In this document: positions 1 to 7,356 of the stretch, one piece after another | Layout: every line of letters starts with the position of its first letter | How positions within the stretch are numbered: the stretch's first letter is position 1 | NCBI RefSeq assembly: GCF_900095265.1 | Contig: NZ_LT607657.1 | Coordinates: 161,268 to 197,353 of the forward strand | Direction: 5' to 3' | Origin: Janthinobacterium sp. UMAB-56 | Lineage (GTDB): Bacteria; Pseudomonadota; Gammaproteobacteria; Burkholderiales; Burkholderiaceae_D | DNA length: 36,086 nt | Translations under genes and position numbers: made by a program | The notes under the pieces: model-generated | Seen by the model: the letters and a program-made list of their open reading frames with translations, nothing else | What the model was told of the DNA's origin: nothing | Databases searched by the model: none

Positions 1-560
1 CCAAGCGCGACCGCCGCGAGCAGTCGGTGCGGGGCTGCATGGAGAAATTCCATATCGACCAGCAGCGTGCCGGCCGGGTGGCCGAGCAGGCACTGGCCAT
101 GTACGCGCAGCTCAGACCCACCTCCGACGCGCTGGTGAAATGCCTGCGCTGGAGCAGCCTGCTGCACGAAGTGGGCCTGGCCGTGTCGCAGACGGGCTAC
201 CACAAGCACGCCTCCTACATCGTGGAAAATGCGGATTTGCCCGGCTTTACGACGCGTGAACAAAAGACCATGAGCCGGCTGATCCTGGCGCAGAAGGGCA
301 ATTTGCGCAAGATCGGTGAAGTGCTGTCCGACCCTGACTTCGCCAAGGCCGTGCTGGCGCTGCGCCTGTCGATTTTGCTCATGCATGCGCGCATCGAGGC
401 CGATTTCAGCGAATTGCGCCTGCGCATGAAGAACCGCATCGAACTCGATATCAAGCGCGGCTGGGTGGCGCACCATCCCACCGTGTCATTCTGGATCGAG
501 AAAGAGCAGGAATTCTGGGATGAGGTCGGGGTCGATTTCACCATCCGTGCCAGCGCCTAG
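1..560 (+). CDS. ppx: Exopolyphosphatase (Ppx/GppA family), C-terminal part, truncated by window start
   Basis: The reading frame is open from base 3 with no start in the window, so this is the 3' end of a longer gene; the GTG at 27 is internal. The visible 186 or so residues match the helical C-terminal HD-like domain of Ppx/GppA phosphatases. The frame opens with the RRxxSVRxxMEKFHID-type motif, followed by LRWSSLLHEVGLAVSQ and GYHKHASYIVENADLPGF, which in this family carries the conserved H-E and H-x-S-Y-I residues. These enzymes release orthophosphate from polyphosphate or hydrolyse pppGpp. The frame ends in TAG. Which of Ppx or GppA it is cannot be settled without the N-terminal ASKHA domain; Ppx is more usual in this lineage (inference). 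Confidence 0.8.
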   Translation, partial: KRDRREQSVRGCMEKFHIDQQRAGRVAEQALAMYAQLRPTSDALVKCLRWSSLLHEVGLAVSQTGYHKHASYIVENADLPGFTTREQKTMSRLILAQKGNLRKIGEVLSDPDFAKAVLALRLSILLMHARIEADFSELRLRMKNRIELDIKRGWVAHHPTVSFWIEKEQEFWDEVGVDFTIRASA

Positions 561-582
561 AAGGGCATGCCGTGTGCATGAC

Positions 583-610
583 TTGATATGTAGCATGCAA
601 GATTTATAAA
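583..610 (+). promoter_or_regulatory. Putative sigma70 promoter of the H1-like gene
   Basis: TTGATA at 583-588 and TATAAA at 605-610 are separated by 16 bp, in an AT-rich stretch 40-70 bp upstream of the ATG at 654. The -35 box is flanked by GCATG-containing motifs at 565-570, 575-580 and 593-598; the last two form a TGCATG/CATGCA inverted repeat with a 13-nt spacer. That suggests an operator (inference). Confidence 0.5.
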
Positions 611-653
611 AACAGTATATATTGTTTATATTATTTATTAAATTGGAGAATTC

Positions 654-1346
654 ATGACCAAAACCATCCCAGCGAAAAAAGCCGATAGCGCGCCCGTATC
701 GATGTTCCCCACTAGCGCATCGATCAATGCTGCATCGGCCAAGGCCGCACCGGCAGTCAAGCCTGCAGTGAAGTCTGCCGCCAAGCCAGTGGCAAAAGCT
801 GCCGTCAAGCCAGTGGCCGCCAAGCCTGTCGTGGCCAAGGCGCCCGCTGCCAAACCGGCGACCAAGGCCGTTGTGGCCAAAGCAGTTGTGAGCAAGCCGG
901 CTGTCGCCAAGCCAGTTGCCAAAGCCGTTGCCAAGCCTGCCGCCAAGGCGGAGGTGAAAGCCGTCGCCAAGCCGGCAGCCAAGGTTGCTGCGAAGCCTGT
1001 CGCCAAGGCCGCCGCCAAGCCGGCCGCGAAAACCGCCGTCAAGCCGCTGGCCAAGCCGGCCGCCAAGCCTGCGCCAGCGAAAAAAGCGCCGCTTGCCAAG
1101 GTCGCCGCCGTCAAGGAAAAAGCCCGCAAGCCGAAACTGGTGCGCGACAGCTTCACCATGCCGGAAGCGGAATACGAAGTCCTGGGCCAGGTGAAAAAAG
1201 CCTGCCTGAAGGCCGGTTTCGAGATCAAGAAAAGCGAATTGCTGCGCATCGGCGTGGCGCTGATCAGCCAGATCGACCTGGCCACCCTGCAAAACGTGCT
1301 GGCCGGCTTGCCACAGCTGAAAACGGGTCGTCCGAAGAAGGATTGA
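654..1346 (+). CDS. Histone H1-like Lys/Ala/Pro-rich protein with ribbon-helix-helix-like C-terminal domain
   Basis: 230 residues, ATG preceded by GGAG at 645-648. Residues about 26-155 are a low-complexity run of degenerate KPAAK/KPVAKA-type units, nearly all Lys, Ala, Pro and Val. This resembles the basic tails of AlgP, bacterial H1-like and PhaF-type proteins that bind DNA nonspecifically. Residues 156-230 differ sharply: a strand-like VRDSFTMP (163-170), then an amphipathic helix (about 171-187), then KKSELLRIGVALISQI (about 192-207). This order of strand, helix, helix with a Ser-Glu-Leu-Leu-Arg second helix resembles ribbon-helix-helix DNA-binding dimers (inference). A probable nucleoid-associated or regulatory protein. 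It has its own AT-rich promoter and a hairpin just after the stop. The repeat part creates long mirror frames on the minus strand, which are artefacts. Confidence 0.75.
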   Translation: MTKTIPAKKADSAPVSMFPTSASINAASAKAAPAVKPAVKSAAKPVAKAAVKPVAAKPVVAKAPAAKPATKAVVAKAVVSKPAVAKPVAKAVAKPAAKAEVKAVAKPAAKVAAKPVAKAAAKPAAKTAVKPLAKPAAKPAPAKKAPLAKVAAVKEKARKPKLVRDSFTMPEAEYEVLGQVKKACLKAGFEIKKSELLRIGVALISQIDLATLQNVLAGLPQLKTGRPKKD

Positions 1347-1354
1347 TGACGCGG

Positions 1355-1371
1355 GCAGGGGCCGCCCCTGC
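1355..1371 (+). terminator. Stem-loop after the H1-like gene
   Basis: GCAGGGG (1355-1361) and CCCCTGC (1365-1371) are perfect 7-bp arms with a CCG loop, 9 bp after the stop at 1346. There is no T-run, so it is at best a weak terminator. It also argues against the TTG at 1372 as the fdhD start. Confidence 0.35.
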
Positions 1372-1413
1372 TTGCCCATTCTGGTTTACCATGGGGCCTG
1401 TGCTAGTTCCCCC

Positions 1414-2241
1414 ATGGTTGCCATGTCAGAAGAAACCCCTGTTGAACGCGCCGGCTTCGTTGAGCGCGCCATCGTCCGCCACCAGGCGGGCCAGTCCGCC
1501 GATGCCATCGACCACGTCGCCGAGGAAATCCCCGTCGCGCTGGTCTTCAATGGCATTTCCCACGTCGTCATGATGGCCACCCCGCGCGACCTGGAAGCGT
1601 TCGCCTACGGCTTCGCGCTGACGGAAGGCGTCGTCGCTTCCGCCGGCGCCGTCTTCGATTGCGAAGTGTTCCTGCACCCGGACTCCGCCGAAGTCGCCTT
1701 GCGCATCGCGCAGGAAGACTTCGTGCGCCTGAAGGACCGCCGTCGCCAACTGACGGGCCGCACGGGTTGCGGCGTGTGCGGCATCGACAGCATCGACATG
1801 CTCGACTTGCAGCCGGCAGCGCTGCCGCCATCCCTGATCCACGTCGATTTGCCAACTGCGCTGGCGCGCGCATCGGCCGGCCTGCGTGACCACCAGGCGC
1901 TGATGCAGGCAACGGGCGGCGTGCATGCGGCCGCGTGGTGCACGCCCGACGGCGAAATCGTGCACGTATTCGAGGATGTCGGCCGCCACAATGGCCTGGA
2001 TAAACTGATCGGCCACCTCGCGCTGCACGATATCGACATGCGGCGCGGCTTCGTCTTCCTGTCCAGTCGCGGCAGCTACGAGCTGGCGCGCAAGGCGGCG
2101 CGCATGCAGATTCCGTTGCTGGCGACCATTTCCGCCCCCAGTTCCCTGGCCATTTCCATCGCCACGCAGGCGGGCATGAAGCTGGTGGGCTTTTGCCGCC
2201 AGGATGCGTACGTCGATTACACGCCCGGCATCACGCTTTAA
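1414..2241 (+). CDS. fdhD: Formate dehydrogenase accessory sulfurtransferase FdhD
   Basis: FdhD moves sulfur from IscS to the molybdenum bis-MGD cofactor of formate dehydrogenases, which need it for activity. From ATG 1414 the protein has 275 residues, against 277 in E. coli. The catalytic pair is visible as TGCGVCG, with Cys119 and Cys122, matching the family CxxC. Other hallmarks are EEIPVALVFNG near the N-terminus, RDLEAFAYGFALTEG, EDVGRHNGLDKLIG and FLSSRGSYELARKAA. No clear ribosome binding site is present. ATG 1423 is an alternative start; the TTG at 1372 gives a poorly conserved extension and abuts a hairpin. It converges on the molybdopterin oxidoreductase gene and overlaps it by 11 bp, which fits a role in maturing that enzyme (inference). 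Confidence 0.93.
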   Translation: MVAMSEETPVERAGFVERAIVRHQAGQSADAIDHVAEEIPVALVFNGISHVVMMATPRDLEAFAYGFALTEGVVASAGAVFDCEVFLHPDSAEVALRIAQEDFVRLKDRRRQLTGRTGCGVCGIDSIDMLDLQPAALPPSLIHVDLPTALARASAGLRDHQALMQATGGVHAAAWCTPDGEIVHVFEDVGRHNGLDKLIGHLALHDIDMRRGFVFLSSRGSYELARKAARMQIPLLATISAPSSLAISIATQAGMKLVGFCRQDAYVDYTPGITL

Positions 2242-4540
2242 GTTCACTGCGTTGTAGCAGCACGGGCACGGATTTTGACGTCGGCGTGCCGGCGCCGTCC
2301 GCCGTGCTGGCCAGCGGCACCAGCGCGTTCGTCTCCGGGTAATAGGCGCCCAGGCAGCCGCGCGGGATGTCATAGGCCACTAGCCGGAAACCATCGGCAC
2401 GGCGCGCCACGCCATCGTCCCAGGCGCCAAGCATATCGACCAGGTCGCCATCGGCAAAGCCCAGCATGGCGATATCGTCCCGATGGGCGAAGACGACCTT
2501 GCGCGTGCCGTACACGCCCCGGTAGCGGTCATCCATGCCGTAAATGGTGGTGTTGTACTGGTCGTGCGAGCGCGTGCTCATCAATACCATCAGGCGCTCG
2601 CCATGGCGCGCGCGGGCGCGGTGCAGCGGCGTGTCCAGGTCCAGCGCAGCGACGAGGAAGCTGGCCTTGCCGCTGGCCGTCTTCCACACGCGCTCGCGCG
2701 AGGCCACGGTCAGGTGAAAACCGCCTGGAATGGCCACCCTGGCGTTGTAGTCGTGAAAATCGTCAAACACCTTCGCTATATCGTCGCGGATGCGCGCATA
2801 GTCGGCCGCATAGGCGCGCCAGTCCACCAGGCTGCTGCCCACTGTGGCGTCGGCCATGCCGGCCACGATGGCCACTTCCGAGCGCAGCTGCGGCGCTGCG
2901 GGCGCATTGCGGCCGTACGAAATATGCACCATGCTCATCGAGTCTTCCACCGTCACGCCCTGCGCCACGCCGCCCTGCAGGTCGATCTCCGTGCGCCCCA
3001 GGGTGGGCAGCAGCAAGGCTTCCTTGCCGATGACCAGGTGGCTGCGATTGAGCTTGGTGGCCACCTGCACCGTCAGCGCGCACTGGCGCAACGCGGCAAA
3101 GGTCAGCGGCGTGTCGGGCGTGGCGGCCGCGAAATTGCCGCCCAGCGCAATGAATACCTTGACGTCGCCGCGCTGCATGGCTTCGATGCTGGCCACCACG
3201 TCGTGGCCATGCGCGCGCGGCGGCTTGAAGCCATACACCTGGCCCAGGCGATCGAGGAAGGCCGCCGTGGGCTTTTCCTCGATGCCCACCGTGCGGTCGC
3301 CCTGCACGTTGGAGTGGCCACGCACGGGACACAGCCCGGCGCCGGGCTTGCCGATCTGGCCGCGCAGCATCATCAGGTTTGACAGCATGCGGATGGCCGC
3401 CACGCTGTGCTTGTGCTGCGTCAGACCCATGCCCCAGGTGGCGATGATGCGCTGGCCCTTGACGAAGATGTCCGTCAATGCCTCGATCTGCGCGCGCGCC
3501 ACGCCCGACTCCTGCGCCAGCAGTGCCCAGCTTTCCCCGCGCAGGTCGTCGCGGAAGGCGTCGAAGCCGCTGCAGTGTTCGACGATGAAAGCATGGTCGA
3601 TGACGGCCGGGGCACCGGCCGCCTGCGCCGCGTCGTCATGCTCGACGACGCGCTTGGCGACGGCCTTGATCAGGGCGAAGTCGCCGCCCAGGGTGGGCTG
3701 GACGAACAGGCCGGCCAGGCGCGTGCTGCCCAGGGTTGCCATTTCCAGCGCGCTTTGCGGGTCCATGAAGCGCTGCAAGCCCCGTTCGCGCAGGGGATTG
3801 ATGGAAACGATGCTGCCGCCGCGGCGCGCGCATTCGCGCAGTTCGCCCAGCATGCGCGGGTGGTTGGTGGCGGGATTCTGGCCGAAGATGAGGATGGTGT
3901 CGGCCAGTTCGAAATCGTCCAGGGTCACCGTGCCCTTGCCGATGCCCACGGTTGCCGGCAAGCCGCGGCTGGTCGCCTCGTGGCACATGTTGGAGCAGTC
4001 GGGGAAGTTATTCGTGCCGTACAGACGCGCCATCAGCTGGTACAGAAAGGCGGCCTCGTTGCTGGCGCGTCCCGACGTATAAAACGCGGCCTGGTTCGGA
4101 TCGGGCAGGGCGCGCAGGTGGCGGCCCACGAGGGCGTAGGCATCTTCCCAGGCGATGGGCACATAGCGGTCGCTGGCTGGGTCGTACATCATCGGCTGCG
4201 TCAGGCGGCCATGCTGTTCCAGCGCGTAGTCCGATTCTTCCAGCAGTTGTGTGACGGTATGGCTGGCAAATAGTTCCGGGCCGGCGCGGCGGCTGGTCGC
4301 TTCGGCGGCGACGGCCTTGGCGCCGTTTTCGCAAAAGGCAAACGTGGACGCGTGATTGCGGTCGGGCCAGGCGCAGCCCGGGCAATCGAAACCGTCCGGC
4401 TGGTTTTGCGCCAGCAGCGCTTTCAGATTGCCGGGCGTGACCCGCTCCTGGCGCAGGCTGATGGCCACGTGTTTCAGGGCATCCCAGCCGGCGGCGGGCC
4501 TGGTGTAGGGGCTGATGTGGGCGGCGTCTGTGTCTTTCAT
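2231..4540 (-). CDS. FdhF/YdeP-type molybdopterin oxidoreductase alpha subunit (formate dehydrogenase-like)
   Basis: 769 residues from the ATG at 4540; an in-frame ATG at 4606 would add 22 poorly conserved residues. The protein belongs to the bis-MGD oxidoreductase family near E. coli YdeP. The N-terminal pair CPGC (Cys53, Cys56) replaces the four-Cys [4Fe-4S] motif of true FDHs. SNMCHEATSRGL places Cys186-His187 where FdhF has Sec/Cys-His, so Cys186 is the probable Mo ligand. Later motifs include FGQNPATNHPRM, WGMGLTQHKHSV, RGHSNVQGDRTVG and, near the C-terminus, LMSTRSHDQYNTTIYG. The last is the dinucleotide-binding domain that contacts the second pterin. The substrate is unknown; YdeP-type proteins have been linked to acid resistance. 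fdhD is the overlapping convergent neighbour, which supports a sulfurated cofactor. No signal peptide is seen, so it is probably cytoplasmic. Confidence 0.88.
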   Translation of the reverse strand: MKDTDAAHISPYTRPAAGWDALKHVAISLRQERVTPGNLKALLAQNQPDGFDCPGCAWPDRNHASTFAFCENGAKAVAAEATSRRAGPELFASHTVTQLLEESDYALEQHGRLTQPMMYDPASDRYVPIAWEDAYALVGRHLRALPDPNQAAFYTSGRASNEAAFLYQLMARLYGTNNFPDCSNMCHEATSRGLPATVGIGKGTVTLDDFELADTILIFGQNPATNHPRMLGELRECARRGGSIVSINPLRERGLQRFMDPQSALEMATLGSTRLAGLFVQPTLGGDFALIKAVAKRVVEHDDAAQAAGAPAVIDHAFIVEHCSGFDAFRDDLRGESWALLAQESGVARAQIEALTDIFVKGQRIIATWGMGLTQHKHSVAAIRMLSNLMMLRGQIGKPGAGLCPVRGHSNVQGDRTVGIEEKPTAAFLDRLGQVYGFKPPRAHGHDVVASIEAMQRGDVKVFIALGGNFAAATPDTPLTFAALRQCALTVQVATKLNRSHLVIGKEALLLPTLGRTEIDLQGGVAQGVTVEDSMSMVHISYGRNAPAAPQLRSEVAIVAGMADATVGSSLVDWRAYAADYARIRDDIAKVFDDFHDYNARVAIPGGFHLTVASRERVWKTASGKASFLVAALDLDTPLHRARARHGERLMVLMSTRSHDQYNTTIYGMDDRYRGVYGTRKVVFAHRDDIAMLGFADGDLVDMLGAWDDGVARRADGFRLVAYDIPRGCLGAYYPETNALVPLASTADGAGTPTSKSVPVLLQRSELKA

Positions 4541-4593
4541 GGGTGCTTTCGGCTGGGCGAGTGTGGTAATTATGCACGATCCCCGCATGGCAT

Positions 4594-4638
4594 TGACTTG
4601 CGTCATGGAAATGACATTTGGCTGTCATTTTCCTGACA
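4594..4638. promoter_or_regulatory. Cluster of TGAC half-sites between divergent genes
   Basis: Between the oxidoreductase start (4540) and the acyltransferase start (4687) lie nested inverted repeats. They are TGAC-N4-GTCA (4594-4605), GTCAT-N4-ATGAC (4602-4615) and AAATGACA-N6-TGTCATTT (4609-4616 and 4623-4630, a perfect 8-bp arm pair). A further TGACA lies at 4634-4638. The arrangement looks like a multi-site operator; the regulator is not identified. Confidence 0.5.
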
Positions 4639-4686
4639 TATTAGACAAGTACGCTGGAGTCGTCTTGATCACAGGGGGATGAAACC

Positions 4687-5448
4687 ATGCAAAACATAAT
4701 CGCAGCAAACGAAGCCAAGGCCCGGCCGGTCCAACTGGTGCTGAGCCAGGCCACGACAGCGGCCGAATTGCGCGAAGTCCAGCGTTTGCGTTACAAGGTG
4801 TTTATCGAGACCATGGGTTTGACGTCGCTGGCCAACGCCGATGGCCTCGACAGCGATGAATTCGACGCGCACTGCGATCACCTGATCGTGCGCGACGCCG
4901 ATACCCTGAAAGTGGTGGGCACCTACCGCGTGCTGAGCGCGGCCAAGGCAGCCAAGATCGGCCGGCTGTATTCGGAAAACGAGTTCGACCTGAGCCGCCT
5001 GAAGAACCTGCGCGGCCGCATGGTCGAAGCGGGCCGCGCCTGCATCCACCCGAAATACCGGGGCGGCAGCGTGATCATGCTGTTGTGGTCGGGCCTGGCC
5101 GAGTACATGCGCCGCGAGCGCTGCGACTACCTGGTCGGTTGCGCCAGCATCAGCCTGGCCGATGGCGGCCATAACGCCGTCGCCGTGTACCAGGCGCTGG
5201 CCGAAAAGCACATGGCCCCAAGCGAATATCGCGTCACGCCGCACCTGCCTTTCCCCATCCACCAGGTGGAAGCGGCGCACAAGCCGCAAGTGCCGCCGTT
5301 GATCAAGGGCTACCTGCGCTCGGGCGCGTGGATTTGCGGCGAACCGGCCTGGGACCCTGATTTTGAAAGCGCCGACATGTTCATGATGATGCCGCTGGCG
5401 AATCTGGACGAGCGCTATGCGCGCCACTACGGGGTAGTGCCTGGTTGA
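4687..5448 (+). CDS. OlsB-like N-acyltransferase (GNAT superfamily)
   Basis: 253 residues, ATG with a good upstream AGGGGGA. The motif LREVQRLRYKVFIETMG near residue 27 and the segment VGTYRVL, followed by EAGRACIHPKYRGG, are typical of the OlsB/hemolysin-type acyl-ACP acyltransferases (Acetyltransf_5). OlsB adds a 3-hydroxyacyl chain from ACP to the alpha-amine of ornithine, the first step of ornithine lipid synthesis. No olsA-like second acyltransferase is visible next to it, so the ornithine substrate is inferred from family resemblance only. Other autoinducer-synthase-like GNATs share this fold, so the exact product is uncertain. It is expressed away from the oxidoreductase gene, sharing the TGAC-rich upstream region. 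Confidence 0.8.
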   Translation: MQNIIAANEAKARPVQLVLSQATTAAELREVQRLRYKVFIETMGLTSLANADGLDSDEFDAHCDHLIVRDADTLKVVGTYRVLSAAKAAKIGRLYSENEFDLSRLKNLRGRMVEAGRACIHPKYRGGSVIMLLWSGLAEYMRRERCDYLVGCASISLADGGHNAVAVYQALAEKHMAPSEYRVTPHLPFPIHQVEAAHKPQVPPLIKGYLRSGAWICGEPAWDPDFESADMFMMMPLANLDERYARHYGVVPG

Positions 5449-5467
5449 TGTCGGGCAGTGAGGGCTG

Positions 5468-5489
5468 CGCTGGCAGGGCCCAGCCAGCG
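5468..5489 (+). terminator. Stem-loop after the acyltransferase gene
   Basis: CGCTGGC (5468-5474) and GCCAGCG (5483-5489) are perfect 7-bp arms around AGGGCCCA, 20 bp after the stop. There is no T-run, so it may protect the 3' end or be a weak terminator. Confidence 0.35.
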
Positions 5490-5885
5490 TGGCAGCAGCG
5501 AACTGGCGTGGCACAGCAGCCGTTGCGCCACTTCGGCCGGGCCGATATCGAGGACGATGCGGGGCAGTCGCCGGCGCTGGCGAGGGAATCGCTGGGGTGC
5601 GCTTGAGATGATTGCTTAAAAGCTGAGCTTGCTGTCTGCACAGACTATGCGTGTTGTGTCAGATCAAGTGCGAGTGGACATGCTGGCCGGTGGGCAGCAC
5701 GGCAGAGTGAAAGCTGGTAGGGGCGGGAGCGGGAGGGCAGAGAAACGGTCAGCATGGTTTGGGCTGGGTCTCTTCGCTATCGTGCCCGGAGGCGGTGCGG
5801 TGAGCGAACTACGCGAATTTCATGGCAAAAGTTCATGGCGCCGGGGACCTGGGTGCCTGGCATGGCATTGCAACAGCGGTGTCTC
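5490..5885. other. About 400 bp with no convincing gene
   Basis: Short frames exist on both strands (for example 5629-5991 plus and 5381-5641 minus). Their translations are rich in Arg, Ser, Gly and Cys with no recognisable motif, and none has a ribosome binding site. I see no tRNA, repeat or terminator here. It may hold decayed sequence. Confidence 0.5.
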
Positions 5886-6173
5886 TCAATGGACTGGCGT
5901 GGCGGACAGTTCCTTCAGCTCGCGGATGGTGATCTCCGATTTTTCATGCATGCGCAATAAAATCGTTGCACCGACCGACAGTTTGCCGTGACGAATCTTG
6001 CTGATGATGGGGGGCTGGACTTCCAGTACACGACACAGTTCCGCATCATTTTTCAGGTTCATCTTCTCGATCAGCGTATCGAGCAGCTTGTTGGGTACAA
6101 AACTCGATGGTTCGAGCGCCCGCGCCCGGTTCATCGCTTCAATCATTTCCAGCTTCTTTTGCCGAACGTTCAT
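5886..6173 (-). CDS. Small helix-turn-helix (XRE/Cro-like) regulator
   Basis: 95 residues, ATG at 6173 behind a strong GGAGGAG on the minus strand. Residues 28-75 read as an XRE-type HTH: PNKLLDTLIEKMNLKNDAELCRVL, then EVQPPIISKIRHGK, the latter fitting the recognition helix and following turn. The end, ILLRMHEKSEITIRELKEL, is typical of a small family frequent in Burkholderiales. The N-terminal 27 residues form a basic helix. Targets are unknown. It has its own 179-bp upstream region containing a 17-bp palindrome, which could be its autoregulatory site (inference). No toxin gene is seen beside it, so it is probably not an antitoxin. Confidence 0.8.
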   Translation of the reverse strand: MNVRQKKLEMIEAMNRARALEPSSFVPNKLLDTLIEKMNLKNDAELCRVLEVQPPIISKIRHGKLSVGATILLRMHEKSEITIRELKELSATPVH

Positions 6174-6343
6174 TTACTCCTCCTTCAGGTTATGCAAGGG
6201 ACGAGACCACATACTGCGGTCCCGGCTATAGTTCGTCATCGCAGTACGGCTGTCTGGGTGACGTGACAACAATTGCGGTGCAACATTGATAACCAGGCAA
6301 GTGTTTTCAATAATACTACGATAACAAAACTTGTGATAGATGG

Positions 6344-6360
6344 TCAGTTAAATTAACTGA
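6344..6360. promoter_or_regulatory. 17-bp palindrome at the end of the ABC gene, upstream of the XRE gene
   Basis: TCAGTTAA-A-TTAACTGA is a perfect 8-bp inverted repeat around one base. It overlaps the stop codon of the ABC ATPase gene and lies in AT-rich DNA about 170 bp upstream of the XRE start. A one-base loop is unfavourable for an RNA hairpin, so a dimeric protein site is likelier. Confidence 0.45.
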
Positions 6361-7045
6361 TTGTTTGATTGATTTGGTTGACGATTGTTGTATTTTGTAA
6401 GCCGCTTTTCGTCAGGATCATGGTTCTGTCCGCCATTTCGGCGGCGGCCAGCGAATGCGTGACCATGATCGCGCAACTGCCGTTGGCCTTGATTTCGGCG
6501 CGCAGCAATTGCAGGATGCTGTGTGCCGTGTCCGGATCGAGGTTGCCGGTAGGCTCGTCGGCCAGCACCAGCGCCGGCTTGTGCACGAGCGCGCGGGCAA
6601 TGGCCACGCGCTGCATTTCGCCGCCGGACAATTGCTGCGGAAAGTCGCCGCCGCGTCCGCCCAGGCCGACCGCATCGAGCATGCTGGCGGCACGTTCCTG
6701 GGGCAGTCCGTTGAGCAGCAGCGGCAGGGCCACGTTTTGCAGCAGGGTCAGATGCGGCAAGACGTGGAAGGCCTGGAAAATAAAGCCCATGCGGGCGCGA
6801 CGCAGCCGGGTGGCGGCGGCGTCATCGAGGCTGGACATGGCAATGCCGTCCACCAGGATAGGGTGCGCTTCGGCACCCGCGTCGGGCGTATCGAGGCCGG
6901 CGATCAGGTTCAGCAAGGTCGACTTGCCGACGCCCGAGTCGCCCATGATGGCGATGAATTCCCCCGCCTTGAAGCGGCAGGAAATATTGGCCAGCACGGG
7001 ACGGGCATGGGCATAGGACTTCGACAGATGGCGCAATTCGAGCAT
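6353..7045 (-). CDS. ABC transporter ATP-binding protein, LolD/MacB type, without adjacent permease
   Basis: 230 residues from the ATG at 7045 (MLELRHLSKSY); the in-frame extension to 7105 is not conserved. Walker A is GDSGVGKST, the Q-loop FIFQAFHVLPHLTLLQNV, the signature LSGGEMQR, Walker B ALVLADEP and the H-loop VTHS. All catalytic elements are intact. The MGFIFQ...LTLLQNVALPLLL pattern and short length match the MacB/LolD/FtsE class, which work with FtsX-like permeases in lipoprotein or peptide export or in envelope signalling. No permease lies on either side. The last 20 or so codons (6353-6412) are much richer in AT than the rest and encode an Asn/Gln/Thr-rich tail, which may mark a recombination edge. 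Confidence 0.85.
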   Translation of the reverse strand: MLELRHLSKSYAHARPVLANISCRFKAGEFIAIMGDSGVGKSTLLNLIAGLDTPDAGAEAHPILVDGIAMSSLDDAAATRLRRARMGFIFQAFHVLPHLTLLQNVALPLLLNGLPQERAASMLDAVGLGGRGGDFPQQLSGGEMQRVAIARALVHKPALVLADEPTGNLDPDTAHSILQLLRAEIKANGSCAIMVTHSLAAAEMADRTMILTKSGLQNTTIVNQINQTIS

Positions 7046-7105
7046 GGTGTTAACGGCTATCGTAAAGGGAGGCACGCGGGGGAGAGGGGGGCCTGGGAAC
7101 TGCAA

Positions 7106-7356
7106 AGGGGCGCGGATGGTTTGGCCGACAATGTGTAGTATACGACAGGCTTATCATTTTTGCTTGGCAATACCAATTTTGTGCACACCTTGCCTGTTTG
7201 ACCTTAAGTTACCTGCCGCACGGCTGGCTTGCGCGGATTCCGCTATGATGAGAAAAAGTCATCGGCAAGGCGCCCGCAAATCGCTACGGCAGGGGCGGCG
7301 CGTCCGGTGGTGTTCCTGCATGCCCTTCGTGAACCTAACATTGACGACGTTTGCCC
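7106..7356. other. Divergent intergenic region, ABC gene / egtD
   Basis: About 250 bp between divergent genes. TATGAT at 7245-7250 could be a -10 box for egtD, but no good -35 is spaced from it. No other structure is seen. Confidence 0.3.

Noticed and set aside
486..1379. 297-codon minus-strand frame with Gly/Leu/Arg repeats opposite the H1-like gene
   Set aside because: The repeats are mirror images of the Lys/Ala/Pro repeats on plus, which has a ribosome binding site, promoter and a folded C-terminus.
1372..1413. TTG 1372 as the fdhD start
   Set aside because: It directly abuts the hairpin at 1355-1371, lacks a ribosome binding site and adds 14 residues beyond the family start.
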